Positions 28,046 through 38,698 are shown, counted from the first letter of the stretch. The stretch is DNA of 64,000 bases from Pseudoflavitalea sp. G-6-1-2 (GCF_012927185.1 NZ_JABBGB010000003.1:1240001-1304000), one strand, 5' to 3'. A program made the numbers and translations. Notes: a model not told the origin generated them from the sequence alone.

Positions 28046-30466
28046 TTACTCACTTCTCAAACTCTTGATCGGACTGGCCAGTGCTGCCCTGATGGCTTTG
28101 TATCCCACCGTGATCCATGCAATGCCCAATGATATTACGATTGCAACGAAGAACACGCCGATACCGATATCGATGCGGAACACAAAATCCTGCAGCCAGT
28201 TGCGCATCAGCAGCCATGCAGCCGGTGTGGCAATCAGAAAGGCTACACTGATAAGTATTGTGAACTCTTTTGAAAACAGATACACTATGTTTCCTGTAGA
28301 TGCTCCCAGTACTTTCCGGATTCCTACTTCCTTGGTTTTCTGAACGGCCATGAAAGATACCAGTCCGTATAAACCGAGGCAGCTGATGAAAATGGCCAGT
28401 GCCGCAAAGAACTTGTAGAGCCTGCTCAGCATTTCTTCCTGTCTGTAGAAATTGGCAATCACTTCATCGGGGAAGAAAGGATTGTAGGCATATTCGGGAT
28501 AGAACTTTTCCCAGGTTGCTTTTATCTTTTCCTGTGTTGCAGGAATATTGCTGGTGCGCAGTTTCAGCGCTACTTCATCATACGCACTTCTTGCGGGTGC
28601 AATCATCAGCGGTTTGATGCTTTCGCGCAGTGAATTGGTCTTGAAATCTTTTACCACACCAACAATTTTTCTCCATTTGCCACGGCCGGTGCGAAGTTCT
28701 TTACCAATCACTTCCTCTGCTGATTTGGCGCCAACTTTTGATACAAAGGTTTCGTTCACTACTGCTTCTTTGATAGTGTCGCTTTCACCATAGGAACCGC
28801 CTGCTACAAATTGAAGTCCGTATGTTTTGAAATAGTCTACATCTCCTTTTTTGTGGAAGAGATCGAAGCTTTCATCATCCGGACCATGATTGTAGGTGAA
28901 GTTAGATGCCGAGTTATTGTCGGAAGAAGGCACATCACTGTTGCATGAAACGCTCACAACTTCCGGAATTTCCTGAAGGGCGGCTTTAAATGCTTTCTGA
29001 CGGGAAGTGAGAATACTGTCCACCTGCGACGTGAGCACAATCACCGCTTCTTTCTTGAAACCCAGATCTGCATTGCGTACAAAATTCATCTGCGTAATGG
29101 CTACGATGGTTCCGATGATCAGCACCTGAGAAATGGCAAACTGCGTAATCACCAGACCACGACGAATGGAGATGCCTCCAACAGATGCAGACGTGATCTT
29201 ATTCTTCAATGCCAGTGCGGGGCGGAAGCCGCTCAGCACCATGGCAGGATATGCGCCTGCGAACACCGTAACCAGTACAGTTACTGCAAGCAGGAAGAGA
29301 ATATTTTCAGTGGTGAAGATGGCAGGCGTTTCCTGAATGCCCACAAAACTTTTGAGATAGGGGAGCGCAAAATAAGACAGCAGCAATGCGATGGCCAGCG
29401 CTGCAAGTACTATCACAGCTGTTTCGCCCATCATCTGCCAGAAAAGCTGCCAGCGGTTGCCGCCCAGTACTTTTCTTACTCCTACTTCTTTCGATCTGCC
29501 AACTGCCTGCGCTGTGGAGAGATTCACGAAATTGATGCAGGCCATCACAATGATCAGCAATCCGATAAACGATAAAGTGATCAGCGTAGCTTTGCTGGTT
29601 ACATGGTCTCCGAAATTGCCCAGCTCACCATCGTAATGGAAAGTGGCAAGCGGTTGTGCGATAGCCTGACGGCTGCTTTTATTGGTGTCTTTCGGATAGA
29701 ACTTGCTGCTGAAGGCTGCAAGCTGACTGTTCAGTTGCGCTTCTGTCATGCCCTCCGGACGAAGCAGGTAGATCTGGTTATTGCTGCTCACACTTCCTAC
29801 GTCTTTTGTGTACCCGTAATCATTGATAGTGGGCAAAGAAATGTAGGAAGATATGATGTTGAGTGGAAGATCTGTATTCACCGGTTGATTGTCGATCACA
29901 CCAGCCACTTTGAAAATGTATTTGTTGTCGAGACGCAACAGCTGACCAACGGCATCTTTCCAGTTGCCGAAGTATTTTTCAGCAGTGCGTTTGCTCAGTA
30001 CCGTTACATTTGGGTCTTTCAGTACAGCCGGCGATCCGCTGAGCCACTTTACATCGAAAATGCTGAAGTATTCCGGTTCCAGAAAATAGGTGCCGGTTTC
30101 TTCGATGAATTTCTTTTCGATATTGCTGCCAGCTTCGTGCTGGCCAACTACGGTGTACTGGCTGCCGAAATGGGCCGTCATGCCTGCGAACGTAATGTTC
30201 GGCATCTGAGCCCGCATGGCTTCGAGCGCGGGAACAGAAATGCCGGGGTTGTAGCCGATGCCATCAGCATCTTTATCCTGCGTTACTGCACGATAGATAT
30301 GGCTGAAGTTGCGGTTGAACTTCTCGTAGGAGTTCTCGTATCGAACTACCAGAAACAGCAGCAGGCAGGATGCAATGCCGATGGCCAGACCGGCCACATT
30401 GATGGCAGAATACCCTTTGTACCTGAGTACATTTCTGATAGCGATTTTCAAATAATTCTTTATCAT
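28046..30466 (-). CDS. MacB/FtsX-type ABC permease P4
   Basis: An 806-residue paralogue starting MIKNYLKIAIRNVLRYKGYS. It is among the more diverged copies: the first core reads CINFVNLSTAQAVGRSKEVG and RKVLGGNRWQLFWQMMGETA, the second SFMAVQKTKEVGIRKVLGAS, and it ends SPIKSLRSE. The first periplasmic domain is also distinct, with TAHFGSQYTVVGQHEAGSNI. A 46-bp spacer precedes P5. Confidence 0.95.
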   Translation of the reverse strand: MIKNYLKIAIRNVLRYKGYSAINVAGLAIGIASCLLLFLVVRYENSYEKFNRNFSHIYRAVTQDKDADGIGYNPGISVPALEAMRAQMPNITFAGMTAHFGSQYTVVGQHEAGSNIEKKFIEETGTYFLEPEYFSIFDVKWLSGSPAVLKDPNVTVLSKRTAEKYFGNWKDAVGQLLRLDNKYIFKVAGVIDNQPVNTDLPLNIISSYISLPTINDYGYTKDVGSVSSNNQIYLLRPEGMTEAQLNSQLAAFSSKFYPKDTNKSSRQAIAQPLATFHYDGELGNFGDHVTSKATLITLSFIGLLIIVMACINFVNLSTAQAVGRSKEVGVRKVLGGNRWQLFWQMMGETAVIVLAALAIALLLSYFALPYLKSFVGIQETPAIFTTENILFLLAVTVLVTVFAGAYPAMVLSGFRPALALKNKITSASVGGISIRRGLVITQFAISQVLIIGTIVAITQMNFVRNADLGFKKEAVIVLTSQVDSILTSRQKAFKAALQEIPEVVSVSCNSDVPSSDNNSASNFTYNHGPDDESFDLFHKKGDVDYFKTYGLQFVAGGSYGESDTIKEAVVNETFVSKVGAKSAEEVIGKELRTGRGKWRKIVGVVKDFKTNSLRESIKPLMIAPARSAYDEVALKLRTSNIPATQEKIKATWEKFYPEYAYNPFFPDEVIANFYRQEEMLSRLYKFFAALAIFISCLGLYGLVSFMAVQKTKEVGIRKVLGASTGNIVYLFSKEFTILISVAFLIATPAAWLLMRNWLQDFVFRIDIGIGVFFVAIVISLGIAWITVGYKAIRAALASPIKSLRSE

Positions 30467-30482
30467 AGACTTCTGGCTTATT

Positions 30483-32936
30483 TTATTCTGATCTCAAGCT
30501 TTTTACAGGATCAACGAGTGCGGCTCTTACAGTTTGAATACTGAGGGTGAGCAGGGCTACCAGCAGCATCAATCCTCCTGTGGCTGCAAATAACCACCAG
30601 CTGATAGTGGTTCTGTAAGCGAACTGCTGCAGCCAGTGATGCAATCCCATCCACGAAACAGGAATGGCAATAAGCAACGCAATACCTACCAGCAGGAGAA
30701 TGTCTTTGCTCAGCAGTGTTACAATCTGACTAACAGATGCGCCCAGCACTTTGCGGACCCCGATCTCTTTGGTGCGTTGCGTGGTAGTGAAGGTAACCAG
30801 ACCAAGCAGTCCGAGGCAGCTGATGAAAACCGCCAGTCCTGCTGTCCAGAGCAGCAGCTTCGACGCTTTCTGTTCGGTATCGTAAGCTCTTGCGAGCGAC
30901 TCATCGAAGAACGTGGCCCTGTAATCCATTTCAGGAAAGATCTCTTTAAAAATGGTCTCCACTTTTTTGAGTGCAGTGGCCCATGAGGTACCTGATGCAT
31001 TTTGCGGGCGAAGTAAAATATGGATGATGCTCTGACTGATGGCATCGTTGCGCAACACCAGCGGACGGATACCGGAGTGAAGCGATTTCGAATTGAAATT
31101 CTTCAGCACGCCGGTTACAGGCAGATAGTTGTTGTCCCACATTATATTCGCACCCACTGCATCTTCGGGGTTTTTGAAGCCCAGCATCTGCGCAAAAGAT
31201 TCGTTTATCAGCAGCTCACTCATTGTGTCGCTGGCATGGGGACCGCGGCCGGCAGCCAGTTTCAGGTCGTAGAGGCGTATGTAGTTGGTATCGCCCACTT
31301 TGATCTCTGCATTGATTTCGAGATCTTTCTTCTCCCCATCTTTATAGTTGATAGTGCTTGTCCACATACCCTGGCTGTTGGGAGGATTGCCACCCATGCT
31401 TGCCATAGCCACTTCAGGAATGGCAGCCACTCTCGAAAGGAATAATTTTTTGTTGTGATTCTCCTTAGCAGCAAAGGGCGTTCTCACAAACACGATAGCG
31501 TCTTTGCGAACACCTATATCTTTTGAAAGCGTAAACTTCACCTGTTTTCCCACCAGCATGGTTGCAGCAATGAAAACCTGCGCTACAACAAACTGAGAAA
31601 TGGTGAGTGTTTTGCGGAGCGTAGCTTTTCTCGTATGTGCATTTCCGGAAGGAGAGTAGTTCTTCAGCACCTGAATAGGCTTGTATCCCGAAAGCACCAA
31701 TGCAGGGTAGATGCCCGATAAAAAGCTTACCACCAAAATCAATATGCCCAGGAAACCGAATGTGAGCCATGCATTTTCTCCGGGAAATTTCACTTCAGGA
31801 GGAATAAAATCAGCAAACATTTTCAGCAGTACAGGTGCGAGTATGATGCTCAGCGCAGTGGCCATCAACGTAAGCAGAAATGTTTCGCCCATGAATTGCC
31901 ATACCAGCTGCTTCTTGCTGCTGCCCATAGTTTTGCGGATACCGATCTCTTTGGCGCGCTTGCTGCTCTGTGCAGTGGTAAGGTTGATGAAGTTGATGCA
32001 TCCCAGTATCAGCAGAAATCCTGCGATCACCAGCAAGCCGATCAGCGTTGGTCTGTGCGCCATCCGTTCATCGAAATTGCCATAGTCGGCGTTGAAATGA
32101 ATATCGGTGAGTGGTTGCAGCGTATAGTTCTGATCGTCGGTGCTGTTGGGTTCTTTAGGTTGATTCTTACGGTAGAAACCGGTGATGGATTGTTCGATGA
32201 GCTTCGGATTGGCGCCCACCGGCAATTTCACCAGCAGTTGCTGGGCGCTGGTGGTATTGTCCCACAAAAGCCAGTCCCTCGGTTGAAGTTTGGTACCGGC
32301 AATAGTGCTGTAAGAAACAAAACCTTTGAATCTGAATTCGGTATTGTAGGTTGGATCGGCCACCACACCACTGATGGTAATTGTAATGCTGTCGTCGAAA
32401 TGTAAAACCTTTCCTCCCAGCTGATCCACCGGAACATTAGGGAAATAGATGTTGGCAGTCTTGCTGGTCAGCACCACCTTATTGGGTGCGCTGAGTGCAG
32501 TTTCAGGCGATCCCAGCAGCCATTTGTATTGGATTATTTTGAAAAACTCCGGGTTCGCGTACAGGTATTTTTCCTGGTTTCTGAAGGTCTTTCGCTGATC
32601 GCTGTTCGGCTCTACCGTTACCTTCAGCAGATCATTCACTTCGCGATAAGGTGCAACAGCTTCGAGGCCTGCAATATTGGTAGCCACACTATTTGCAAGT
32701 GGAGCAGTGATGCCTCTGTTGTGCATCTTATCGTCGATCGATGTGAAGTCCGACACTACCCGATAGATGCGATCGTGATCGGGAACGCCTTTCTCATAAC
32801 TGAAATCGAAAGTCACCAGCAGGTAGATCACCAGTGCGGCACTGATGCCGATGGCCATGCCCAGCATGTTCAATGCAGTGAAACCTTTGTTTTTCCAAAG
32901 GCTTCTGAGTGCAGTAAAAAGATAAGTTTTGATCAT
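30483..32936 (-). CDS. MacB/FtsX-type ABC permease P3
   Basis: At 817 residues this is the longest permease of the array. It starts MIKTYLFTALRSLWKNKGFT. The core motifs are NLTTAQSSKRAKEIGIRKTM and TTQRTKEIGVRKVLGASVSQ; the tail is DPVKSLRSE, with Asp instead of Asn. The extra length lies mainly in the periplasmic domains. Sixteen bp separate it from P4. Confidence 0.95.
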   Translation of the reverse strand: MIKTYLFTALRSLWKNKGFTALNMLGMAIGISAALVIYLLVTFDFSYEKGVPDHDRIYRVVSDFTSIDDKMHNRGITAPLANSVATNIAGLEAVAPYREVNDLLKVTVEPNSDQRKTFRNQEKYLYANPEFFKIIQYKWLLGSPETALSAPNKVVLTSKTANIYFPNVPVDQLGGKVLHFDDSITITISGVVADPTYNTEFRFKGFVSYSTIAGTKLQPRDWLLWDNTTSAQQLLVKLPVGANPKLIEQSITGFYRKNQPKEPNSTDDQNYTLQPLTDIHFNADYGNFDERMAHRPTLIGLLVIAGFLLILGCINFINLTTAQSSKRAKEIGIRKTMGSSKKQLVWQFMGETFLLTLMATALSIILAPVLLKMFADFIPPEVKFPGENAWLTFGFLGILILVVSFLSGIYPALVLSGYKPIQVLKNYSPSGNAHTRKATLRKTLTISQFVVAQVFIAATMLVGKQVKFTLSKDIGVRKDAIVFVRTPFAAKENHNKKLFLSRVAAIPEVAMASMGGNPPNSQGMWTSTINYKDGEKKDLEINAEIKVGDTNYIRLYDLKLAAGRGPHASDTMSELLINESFAQMLGFKNPEDAVGANIMWDNNYLPVTGVLKNFNSKSLHSGIRPLVLRNDAISQSIIHILLRPQNASGTSWATALKKVETIFKEIFPEMDYRATFFDESLARAYDTEQKASKLLLWTAGLAVFISCLGLLGLVTFTTTQRTKEIGVRKVLGASVSQIVTLLSKDILLLVGIALLIAIPVSWMGLHHWLQQFAYRTTISWWLFAATGGLMLLVALLTLSIQTVRAALVDPVKSLRSE

Positions 32937-32954
32937 GGGAAAGGTTTAGTTGTT

Positions 32955-35327
32955 TTATTCGTTCCTCAATGATTTTGTTGGATTAGCCATCGCAGCACGG
33001 ATGGAATTGTAACTAACGGTAGCCAGTGCAATCAGAATCGACAGTACACCTGCCATTGCAAATACCCACCACTGAATTGTTACACGATAATTGAAATCGA
33101 GCAGCCATTTGTGCATTGCCCACCATGCAACAGGTGTTGCCAGCAGAATGGATACAGCCACCAGCACCAGAAAATCTTTACTGAGCAATGAAGTGATATC
33201 GAGCACTGATGCACCCAGCACTTTGCGTACACCAATTTCTTTCACTCTGTTCTCCGCCATGTATGTTGCCAGCGCAAACAAACCAAGGCAACTGATGAAA
33301 ATGGTGAGACCGGCAAAGAGACTCGCCAGCGTTGCAATGCGTTGTTCATCGTTGAACTTCTTTTCGTACTGTTCGTCGATGAAAGAGAATTTGAATGGAA
33401 AATCGGGGTTGTATTTTTTGAATACAGCTTCTGTTTTGCGGAGATTATCTGCTGTACTGTTGGCGGGGTTCAGACGAAGGTGGAGTGCATTGAACCATCC
33501 GGCCGGACCTTCGAGCACCATCGGTTTCATAGGATCGTAGGGCGATTCGAGAATGATGTCTTTCACCACTCCAACGATGGTCCATCTTTTGTCATTGTCT
33601 TCAAAGGTCTGTCCGATAGGGTTGGAGAATCCCATCACTTTAACTGCAGATTCGTTGATCAATGCAGACAAAGAATCGCCGGGAAACTCGCGGAGATTGA
33701 TATCTCTACCCTTCGACAGCGTGAAACCTGCTGTGGTAACGAGATTGCCATCTGTGCAATAACGGTCTATTACAATTTTCCGGCTGGGATCTTTTCCTTC
33801 CCATTGGATATCCCAGGTGTTGCTCCAGTTTTCGGTAAGCGGTGAGCTGGTTTTGCTCAGTGAAACCACTGCACCTGAACTATAGAGTTGCTGAGAAATA
33901 ACGTCATAATTCTGTACGATATCTTTTGAGATGAAAACATAACCGAGATTCTTTCTGTTGTAGCCGGCATCGCGCTCCTGCGCGTATCTGATCTGCTGAC
34001 GGATGATGATAGTTGCAGCGATCAGCACAATGGCAACAGTGAATTGCGTAACCACCAACACTTTTCTTGGTGTGATGAGTGCCTGCACTTTATGCATGGT
34101 TCCTTTCAGTACGCGTATGGGGCGGAAAGATGAAAGATAGAATGCCGGATAACTTCCTGCCAGCAATCCTGTAAAAAGCAGGAAGCCGATGGCGATCAGC
34201 CAGAACATGCCACTGCTGTAGGGAACGGACAATACTTTTTCTGTGAGCAGGTTGAATGAAGGAAGACTCAACTGAACAATCAGCAATGCAAAAACGCCAC
34301 TGATGAGCGTCAGCAAAATGGATTCTCCCAGAAACTGTCCTATCAGCGAAGCACGTTGTGCACCCACTACTTTTCTTATCCCCACCTCCCTCGCTCTTTT
34401 TTCACTTCTCGCAGTACTGATGTTCATAAAATTGATGCAGGCGATCAGCAGAATCAGTCCTGCTATGATGAAGAATAGTCTAACCAGAGCAATTCTTCCG
34501 CCTACGCTAATGCCATTCTCAAACTGTGAATAGAGCCGGCCTTTGGCAACAGGGAAGAGAAATACTTTTGTGTCTTCTACATTTTTGGAATGAGTGATGG
34601 TTACATTCTCTATCTTTTTATTGATGGCTGATTCAGTGATGCCAGGCTGGAGTTTTACATAAGTGCCGATGGAGTTATTGCCCCAGTATTCATCATCCCA
34701 TCCCAATGATCTGAAGTACGACCAGGTAAGGAGGTAGTCGAATGCAAATTGAGTATTGTTCGGGAGATCTTTCAGCAGGCCGGTTACCGTAAAATCAGTG
34801 GGGGTTGCAGCAACAGGTCGAAGTGAAATGGTTTTACCGATGGGGTCTTCTTTGCCGAACAATCTTTTCGATAATGATTCTGTAATCACGATGGAGTGAG
34901 TTTCCGACAGTGCCTTATCGATATTTCCTTTGAGCAGCGGAAAGCTGAACATCTTCAGAAAATCGGGATCGGTGAACATGCCATTGGAACTGATTTTTGT
35001 ATCACCCACTCTGAGAACGGAACCATCGATATCGTTGGCGCGGGCTATGTACTGAAAATCGGGATACTCGGCTTTAAGCGTGGGACCGAGGATCTTGGGC
35101 GTTGCACCCCAAACCTGCACTTTGCCATCGAACTTACTTTTGTTCATGGCTTTGTAAAGCTGGTTCTGATCCTGGTGGAATCTGTCGAAGCTCAGCTCAT
35201 GCTGTGTCCATAACAAAATCAGAATAGCGCTGGCCATTCCGATGGAAAGTCCCAGCAGATTGATTGCGGAGAAGCGTTTATTCTTCCACAGGTTTCTGAA
35301 TCCGGTTTTGAAATAGTTGAGCAGCAT
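32955..35327 (-). CDS. MacB/FtsX-type ABC permease P2
   Basis: A 790-residue paralogue starting MLLNYFKTGFRNLWKNKRFS. Cores: NISTARSEKRAREVGIRKVV and ENRVKEIGVRKVLGASVLDI. The TPRKVLVVTQFTVAIVLI helix-5 region and the SEKRA core resemble P7, so these two may be sister copies separated by later duplications. It ends NPTKSLRNE. Spacers: 20 bp after P1, 18 bp before P3. Confidence 0.95.
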   Translation of the reverse strand: MLLNYFKTGFRNLWKNKRFSAINLLGLSIGMASAILILLWTQHELSFDRFHQDQNQLYKAMNKSKFDGKVQVWGATPKILGPTLKAEYPDFQYIARANDIDGSVLRVGDTKISSNGMFTDPDFLKMFSFPLLKGNIDKALSETHSIVITESLSKRLFGKEDPIGKTISLRPVAATPTDFTVTGLLKDLPNNTQFAFDYLLTWSYFRSLGWDDEYWGNNSIGTYVKLQPGITESAINKKIENVTITHSKNVEDTKVFLFPVAKGRLYSQFENGISVGGRIALVRLFFIIAGLILLIACINFMNISTARSEKRAREVGIRKVVGAQRASLIGQFLGESILLTLISGVFALLIVQLSLPSFNLLTEKVLSVPYSSGMFWLIAIGFLLFTGLLAGSYPAFYLSSFRPIRVLKGTMHKVQALITPRKVLVVTQFTVAIVLIAATIIIRQQIRYAQERDAGYNRKNLGYVFISKDIVQNYDVISQQLYSSGAVVSLSKTSSPLTENWSNTWDIQWEGKDPSRKIVIDRYCTDGNLVTTAGFTLSKGRDINLREFPGDSLSALINESAVKVMGFSNPIGQTFEDNDKRWTIVGVVKDIILESPYDPMKPMVLEGPAGWFNALHLRLNPANSTADNLRKTEAVFKKYNPDFPFKFSFIDEQYEKKFNDEQRIATLASLFAGLTIFISCLGLFALATYMAENRVKEIGVRKVLGASVLDITSLLSKDFLVLVAVSILLATPVAWWAMHKWLLDFNYRVTIQWWVFAMAGVLSILIALATVSYNSIRAAMANPTKSLRNE

Positions 35328-35347
35328 GTGATGAGTTTGAATGAGGT

Positions 35348-37711
35348 TTAATCAGTTTTAAGGCTTTTTACAGGATTGGCCATCGCTGCCCTGATAGTTT
35401 GCGCACTGATGGTGATCAATGCAATCAGAATGGCGATGATGCCCGATGCTACAAAAATCCAGATACTGATATTGGTTCGGTATACAAAATCCTGCAACCA
35501 GGTTTTCATGGCATACCATGCAATGGGCGATGCGATGATCACAGCTATCAATACCAGTTTCACAAAGTCTTTGGTGAGCATGCCTGCGATGGTTCCTACA
35601 GAAGCGCCGAGCACTTTGCGTATGCCGATCTCGCGGGTTCTCACCTGTGCAGTGTAAGCAGCCAGTCCAAATAATCCGAGACAGGAAATGAGGATGGCGA
35701 TCACTGCAAATATGTTGAACAGGTTGCCCATGCGCTGATCTGCGCGATAGAGCCTGTCGAATGTATCGTCGAGAAAACTGTACTCGAACGGAAACTCACT
35801 GTTGTACTGTTTGAATACTTTTTCAGCAGCTGCGATGGCCTGTGATGCATGCTGGCCTTCGGTTTTCACATACACGTAGCTGAGTTGATTGCTGCCGGTA
35901 TAGAAGATCACGGGCTCGATGGCTTCCTTCATGCTGGCGCAGTGAAAATCTTTTACCACACCGATGATGGTGCCGTTTCTTTCCCAGAGCGAAAAGCGTT
36001 TGCCGATCGGATCGGTGATGCCTGCATTTTTTACAGCAGTTTCGTTGAGGATGTAATAGTTGCTGTCTGCAGGTGTGCCGGTGAATTGTTTACCCGCTAC
36101 CAGCTGCAGTTTCATCAGGTTCATAAAATCTTTATCCATATTCACAGGATGGATAAGAAACGAACGATTGGCTTCTTTGCCATCCCAATCGGTATCTCCG
36201 GTATTGCCATCCACTTTCACAATATTGCTGCTGCAGGTGCTTACGCCCAGCACACCGGTTTGGTTAGCCAGTTGCGCTTTTATGGTAGCTGCGTTCTTCA
36301 GCAGGTCGCGCATTTGGAAACAAAAAACCTGACTTCTGTCGAAGCCCAGTTCTTTGCTGCGAAGGTATTGCAGCTGTTTGCCGATGATGAGGGTGCTTAC
36401 GATCATGATCACTGCCAGCGTGAACTGGGCAATCACCAATACTTTGCGGAATGAGTTGTTGCCGATACCGGCTGTAAGTTTTCCTTTGAGCGCCAGTATG
36501 GGTTTGAACGAAGTGAGCAGCAGGGCAGGGTAGATGGCGGCTGCAATGAGAGTACCTGCAATGGTTATTCCGATTACACCGAGTGTGCTGCTGCTGAATA
36601 AACTGAAGCTGGACGATTTACCGGAAAGATTGTTGTACACCGGCATCAGCAGGTAAATGATGCAGATGGCGAGCACCGATGCAATCACAAAGAGCAGCAG
36701 TGTTTCGCAGATGAACTGCATAAACAATTGCAGTTTGCCGGCTCCTACGATCTTTCTTACACTCACCTCACGCGCTCGCAGCATGGCGCGGGCAGTGCTC
36801 AGATTTACGTAGTTGATGGAGGCGATGGTAAGCAGCAATATGGCCACTCCGAGAAAGAGATTCACCATCTGTTTGTTGCGCTTATTGCCGTCGATGCCAT
36901 ACAGATGCATGTCTGCCATTGGCTGGAGATGGTAACCTCCATTGGCATCGAACTGATTGTTCTTTCTGTGAATGGCAGTAAGCTTGCCTGATATGTCGGC
37001 AAGGCCTGCATTGGGTTGCAGCAGCAGGTAGGTGGAGCAGTAATAATTTCCCCAGTCTGTTTCCATGGTTTTCCAGTAGCGGTTTGGTGTATATTCTTTG
37101 GAGAGAATATCGATGGGGAAAAACATATCCGACTGAATGCTCGAATTGGATGGCAGATCTTCTACCACGCCTCTTACTGTAAAACTATACTTGTTGTCGG
37201 CAGTGATTGTTTTGCCGATGGGATCTTCTTTACCAAAAAACTGAGTGGCTGTTTTTTCTGTGATGAGTATGGAATTGTTGTCGGGGAACGGTAGATTCTT
37301 ATTGCCGGATTTCAGTTTGAAATCGAAGATGGTAAAAAAGGAAGGATCTACAAACGAGCTGTTGATGGCGCGGAACTTCTGGTTGTTCCAGGTGTAGAAA
37401 TTGAACTCATCATTCTCAACAATGCGAACCGCATTTTGTACGCCGGGCACACCGTTCATGGCTGCAAGTGCAACAGGGGCGGGGGTGTTGGACCAGGTTT
37501 GTTTCGATTCTCCTGACCCCAGGTCAGCAATTACGCGATAGAGCTGCGGTGCATTGGTATGGAAGCGATCGAAACTATTTTCATCATTCACCCAAAGGAG
37601 AATGATGAGGCCGACAGCCAGTCCGATGGCCAGTCCGGCAATATTGATGGAAGTGTAAAACCTGTTCTTCCTCAAATTGCGCCAGGCTGTTAAAAAGTAG
37701 TTTCTCAACAT
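35348..37711 (-). CDS. MacB/FtsX-type ABC permease P1
   Basis: A 787-residue paralogue, the first permease to be transcribed, 70 bp after ATPase A. It starts MLRNYFLTAWRNLRKNRFYT. The first FtsX core is atypical (ASINYVNLSTARAMLRAREV followed by SVRKIVGAGKLQL), lacking the usual ACINFxNL cysteine and the KRA basic triplet. The second core, YTAQVRTREIGIRKVLGASV, is normal. It ends NPVKSLKTD. Being next to ATPase A and the adaptor, P1 may be the original pump of the cluster; that is inference. Confidence 0.95.
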   Translation of the reverse strand: MLRNYFLTAWRNLRKNRFYTSINIAGLAIGLAVGLIILLWVNDENSFDRFHTNAPQLYRVIADLGSGESKQTWSNTPAPVALAAMNGVPGVQNAVRIVENDEFNFYTWNNQKFRAINSSFVDPSFFTIFDFKLKSGNKNLPFPDNNSILITEKTATQFFGKEDPIGKTITADNKYSFTVRGVVEDLPSNSSIQSDMFFPIDILSKEYTPNRYWKTMETDWGNYYCSTYLLLQPNAGLADISGKLTAIHRKNNQFDANGGYHLQPMADMHLYGIDGNKRNKQMVNLFLGVAILLLTIASINYVNLSTARAMLRAREVSVRKIVGAGKLQLFMQFICETLLLFVIASVLAICIIYLLMPVYNNLSGKSSSFSLFSSSTLGVIGITIAGTLIAAAIYPALLLTSFKPILALKGKLTAGIGNNSFRKVLVIAQFTLAVIMIVSTLIIGKQLQYLRSKELGFDRSQVFCFQMRDLLKNAATIKAQLANQTGVLGVSTCSSNIVKVDGNTGDTDWDGKEANRSFLIHPVNMDKDFMNLMKLQLVAGKQFTGTPADSNYYILNETAVKNAGITDPIGKRFSLWERNGTIIGVVKDFHCASMKEAIEPVIFYTGSNQLSYVYVKTEGQHASQAIAAAEKVFKQYNSEFPFEYSFLDDTFDRLYRADQRMGNLFNIFAVIAILISCLGLFGLAAYTAQVRTREIGIRKVLGASVGTIAGMLTKDFVKLVLIAVIIASPIAWYAMKTWLQDFVYRTNISIWIFVASGIIAILIALITISAQTIRAAMANPVKSLKTD

Positions 37712-37781
37712 GATGATCCGTTTGTTTGTTCTTCGGGCTAAAAAAACATGGCTATACTTTATGATCAGATCCGCCGGGCGA

Positions 37782-38459
37782 TCAAACCATTATATTCTCT
37801 GTAACGGCCTGGCCGTCGAGCATTCGGATAATGCGGTGGCTATACCTTGAATCGTGCTCCGAGTGCGTTACCATTATGATAGTAGTTCCCTGTTCGTTGA
37901 GATCGGTGAGGAGGGTCATTACTTCATTACCGTTCGACGAATCGAGGTTACCGGTGGGCTCATCCGCCAGTATCAGTTTGGGATTGTTCACCACAGCTCT
38001 GGCTACTGCCACACGCTGTTGCTGACCACCCGATAATTGTTGCGGATAGTGTTTGCGACGGTGCATGATCTGCATCTTGTCGAGCACTTCGTCTACGCGC
38101 TTTTTGCGCTCTGCAGATTTTACGCCTGTATAGATGAGCGGAAGCTCTACGTTTTCGTAAACAGTCAGCTCGTCGATGAGGTTGAAGCTCTGGAAAACGA
38201 AGCCAATATTGTGTTTGCGGAGATCAGCTCTTTTTCTCTCGTTGAAATGAGCTACCTCGATGCCATTGAATACAAAGCTGCCGGCATCGGGATCGTCGAG
38301 CAGTCCGAGTATGTTCAACAGTGTTGATTTGCCGCAACCGGAAGGGCCCATCACAGATACAAATTCGCCTTCCTTCACTTCGAGCGATAATTTGTTGAGG
38401 GCTACGGTTTCCACTTCTTCCGTGCGGTAGACCTTTTCGAGATTGGAGATCTTGATCAT
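37782..38459 (-). CDS. ABC transporter ATP-binding protein (ATPase A, MacB/LolD type)
   Basis: A 225-residue stand-alone nucleotide-binding subunit with fully canonical motifs: Walker A GPSGCGKST (38-46), Q-loop FVFQ (87-90), signature LSGGQQQRVAVARA (142-155), Walker B LILADE (162-167) and H-loop H199. It couples ATP hydrolysis to shape changes in FtsX-type permeases at the cytoplasmic face. It stands at the front of the permease array, while ATPase B stands at the end. The two are similar throughout and have the same length, so they probably arose by duplication. Confidence 0.96.
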   Translation of the reverse strand: MIKISNLEKVYRTEEVETVALNKLSLEVKEGEFVSVMGPSGCGKSTLLNILGLLDDPDAGSFVFNGIEVAHFNERKRADLRKHNIGFVFQSFNLIDELTVYENVELPLIYTGVKSAERKKRVDEVLDKMQIMHRRKHYPQQLSGGQQQRVAVARAVVNNPKLILADEPTGNLDSSNGNEVMTLLTDLNEQGTTIIMVTHSEHDSRYSHRIIRMLDGQAVTENIMV

Positions 38460-38482
38460 ATTGTTTTTTTTGAATAAACGAT

Positions 38483-38698
38483 TTAGTGAATGTTTAGGTT
38501 ACAGGATGGTAACAGATCGAAAAAAGGTCTGATGTCGTCCGATTCGTCGTCGGTCTGTTCTTCTTCCTGTATCTGAATCATGTACCGGGTGCTGTCGTGT
38601 TTTCCGTCGGTATTCTTTCCCATACTGTTGGGCCATGCCAGCAGTACGCATCCTAACAACAGCAAACCAGTATATGTAATCCTGCGTTGAATTTTCAT
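38483..38698 (-). CDS. Small exported protein of unknown function in the transporter array
   Basis: This 71-residue product has an N-terminal hydrophobic helix after a basic start (MKIQRRITYTGLLLLGCVLL), giving a signal peptide or anchor, then a short acidic, charged stretch (EEEQTDDESDD, about residues 45-55) and the end LPSCNLNIH. I do not recognise the family. It lies 11 bp after the adaptor gene and 23 bp before ATPase A in the same direction, so it is almost surely co-transcribed. It could be an accessory peptide, a ligand or a substrate of the pumps. The GC inside the helix is unlikely to be a lipobox because the hydrophobic run goes on past it. Confidence 0.65.
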   Translation of the reverse strand: MKIQRRITYTGLLLLGCVLLAWPNSMGKNTDGKHDSTRYMIQIQEEEQTDDESDDIRPFFDLLPSCNLNIH

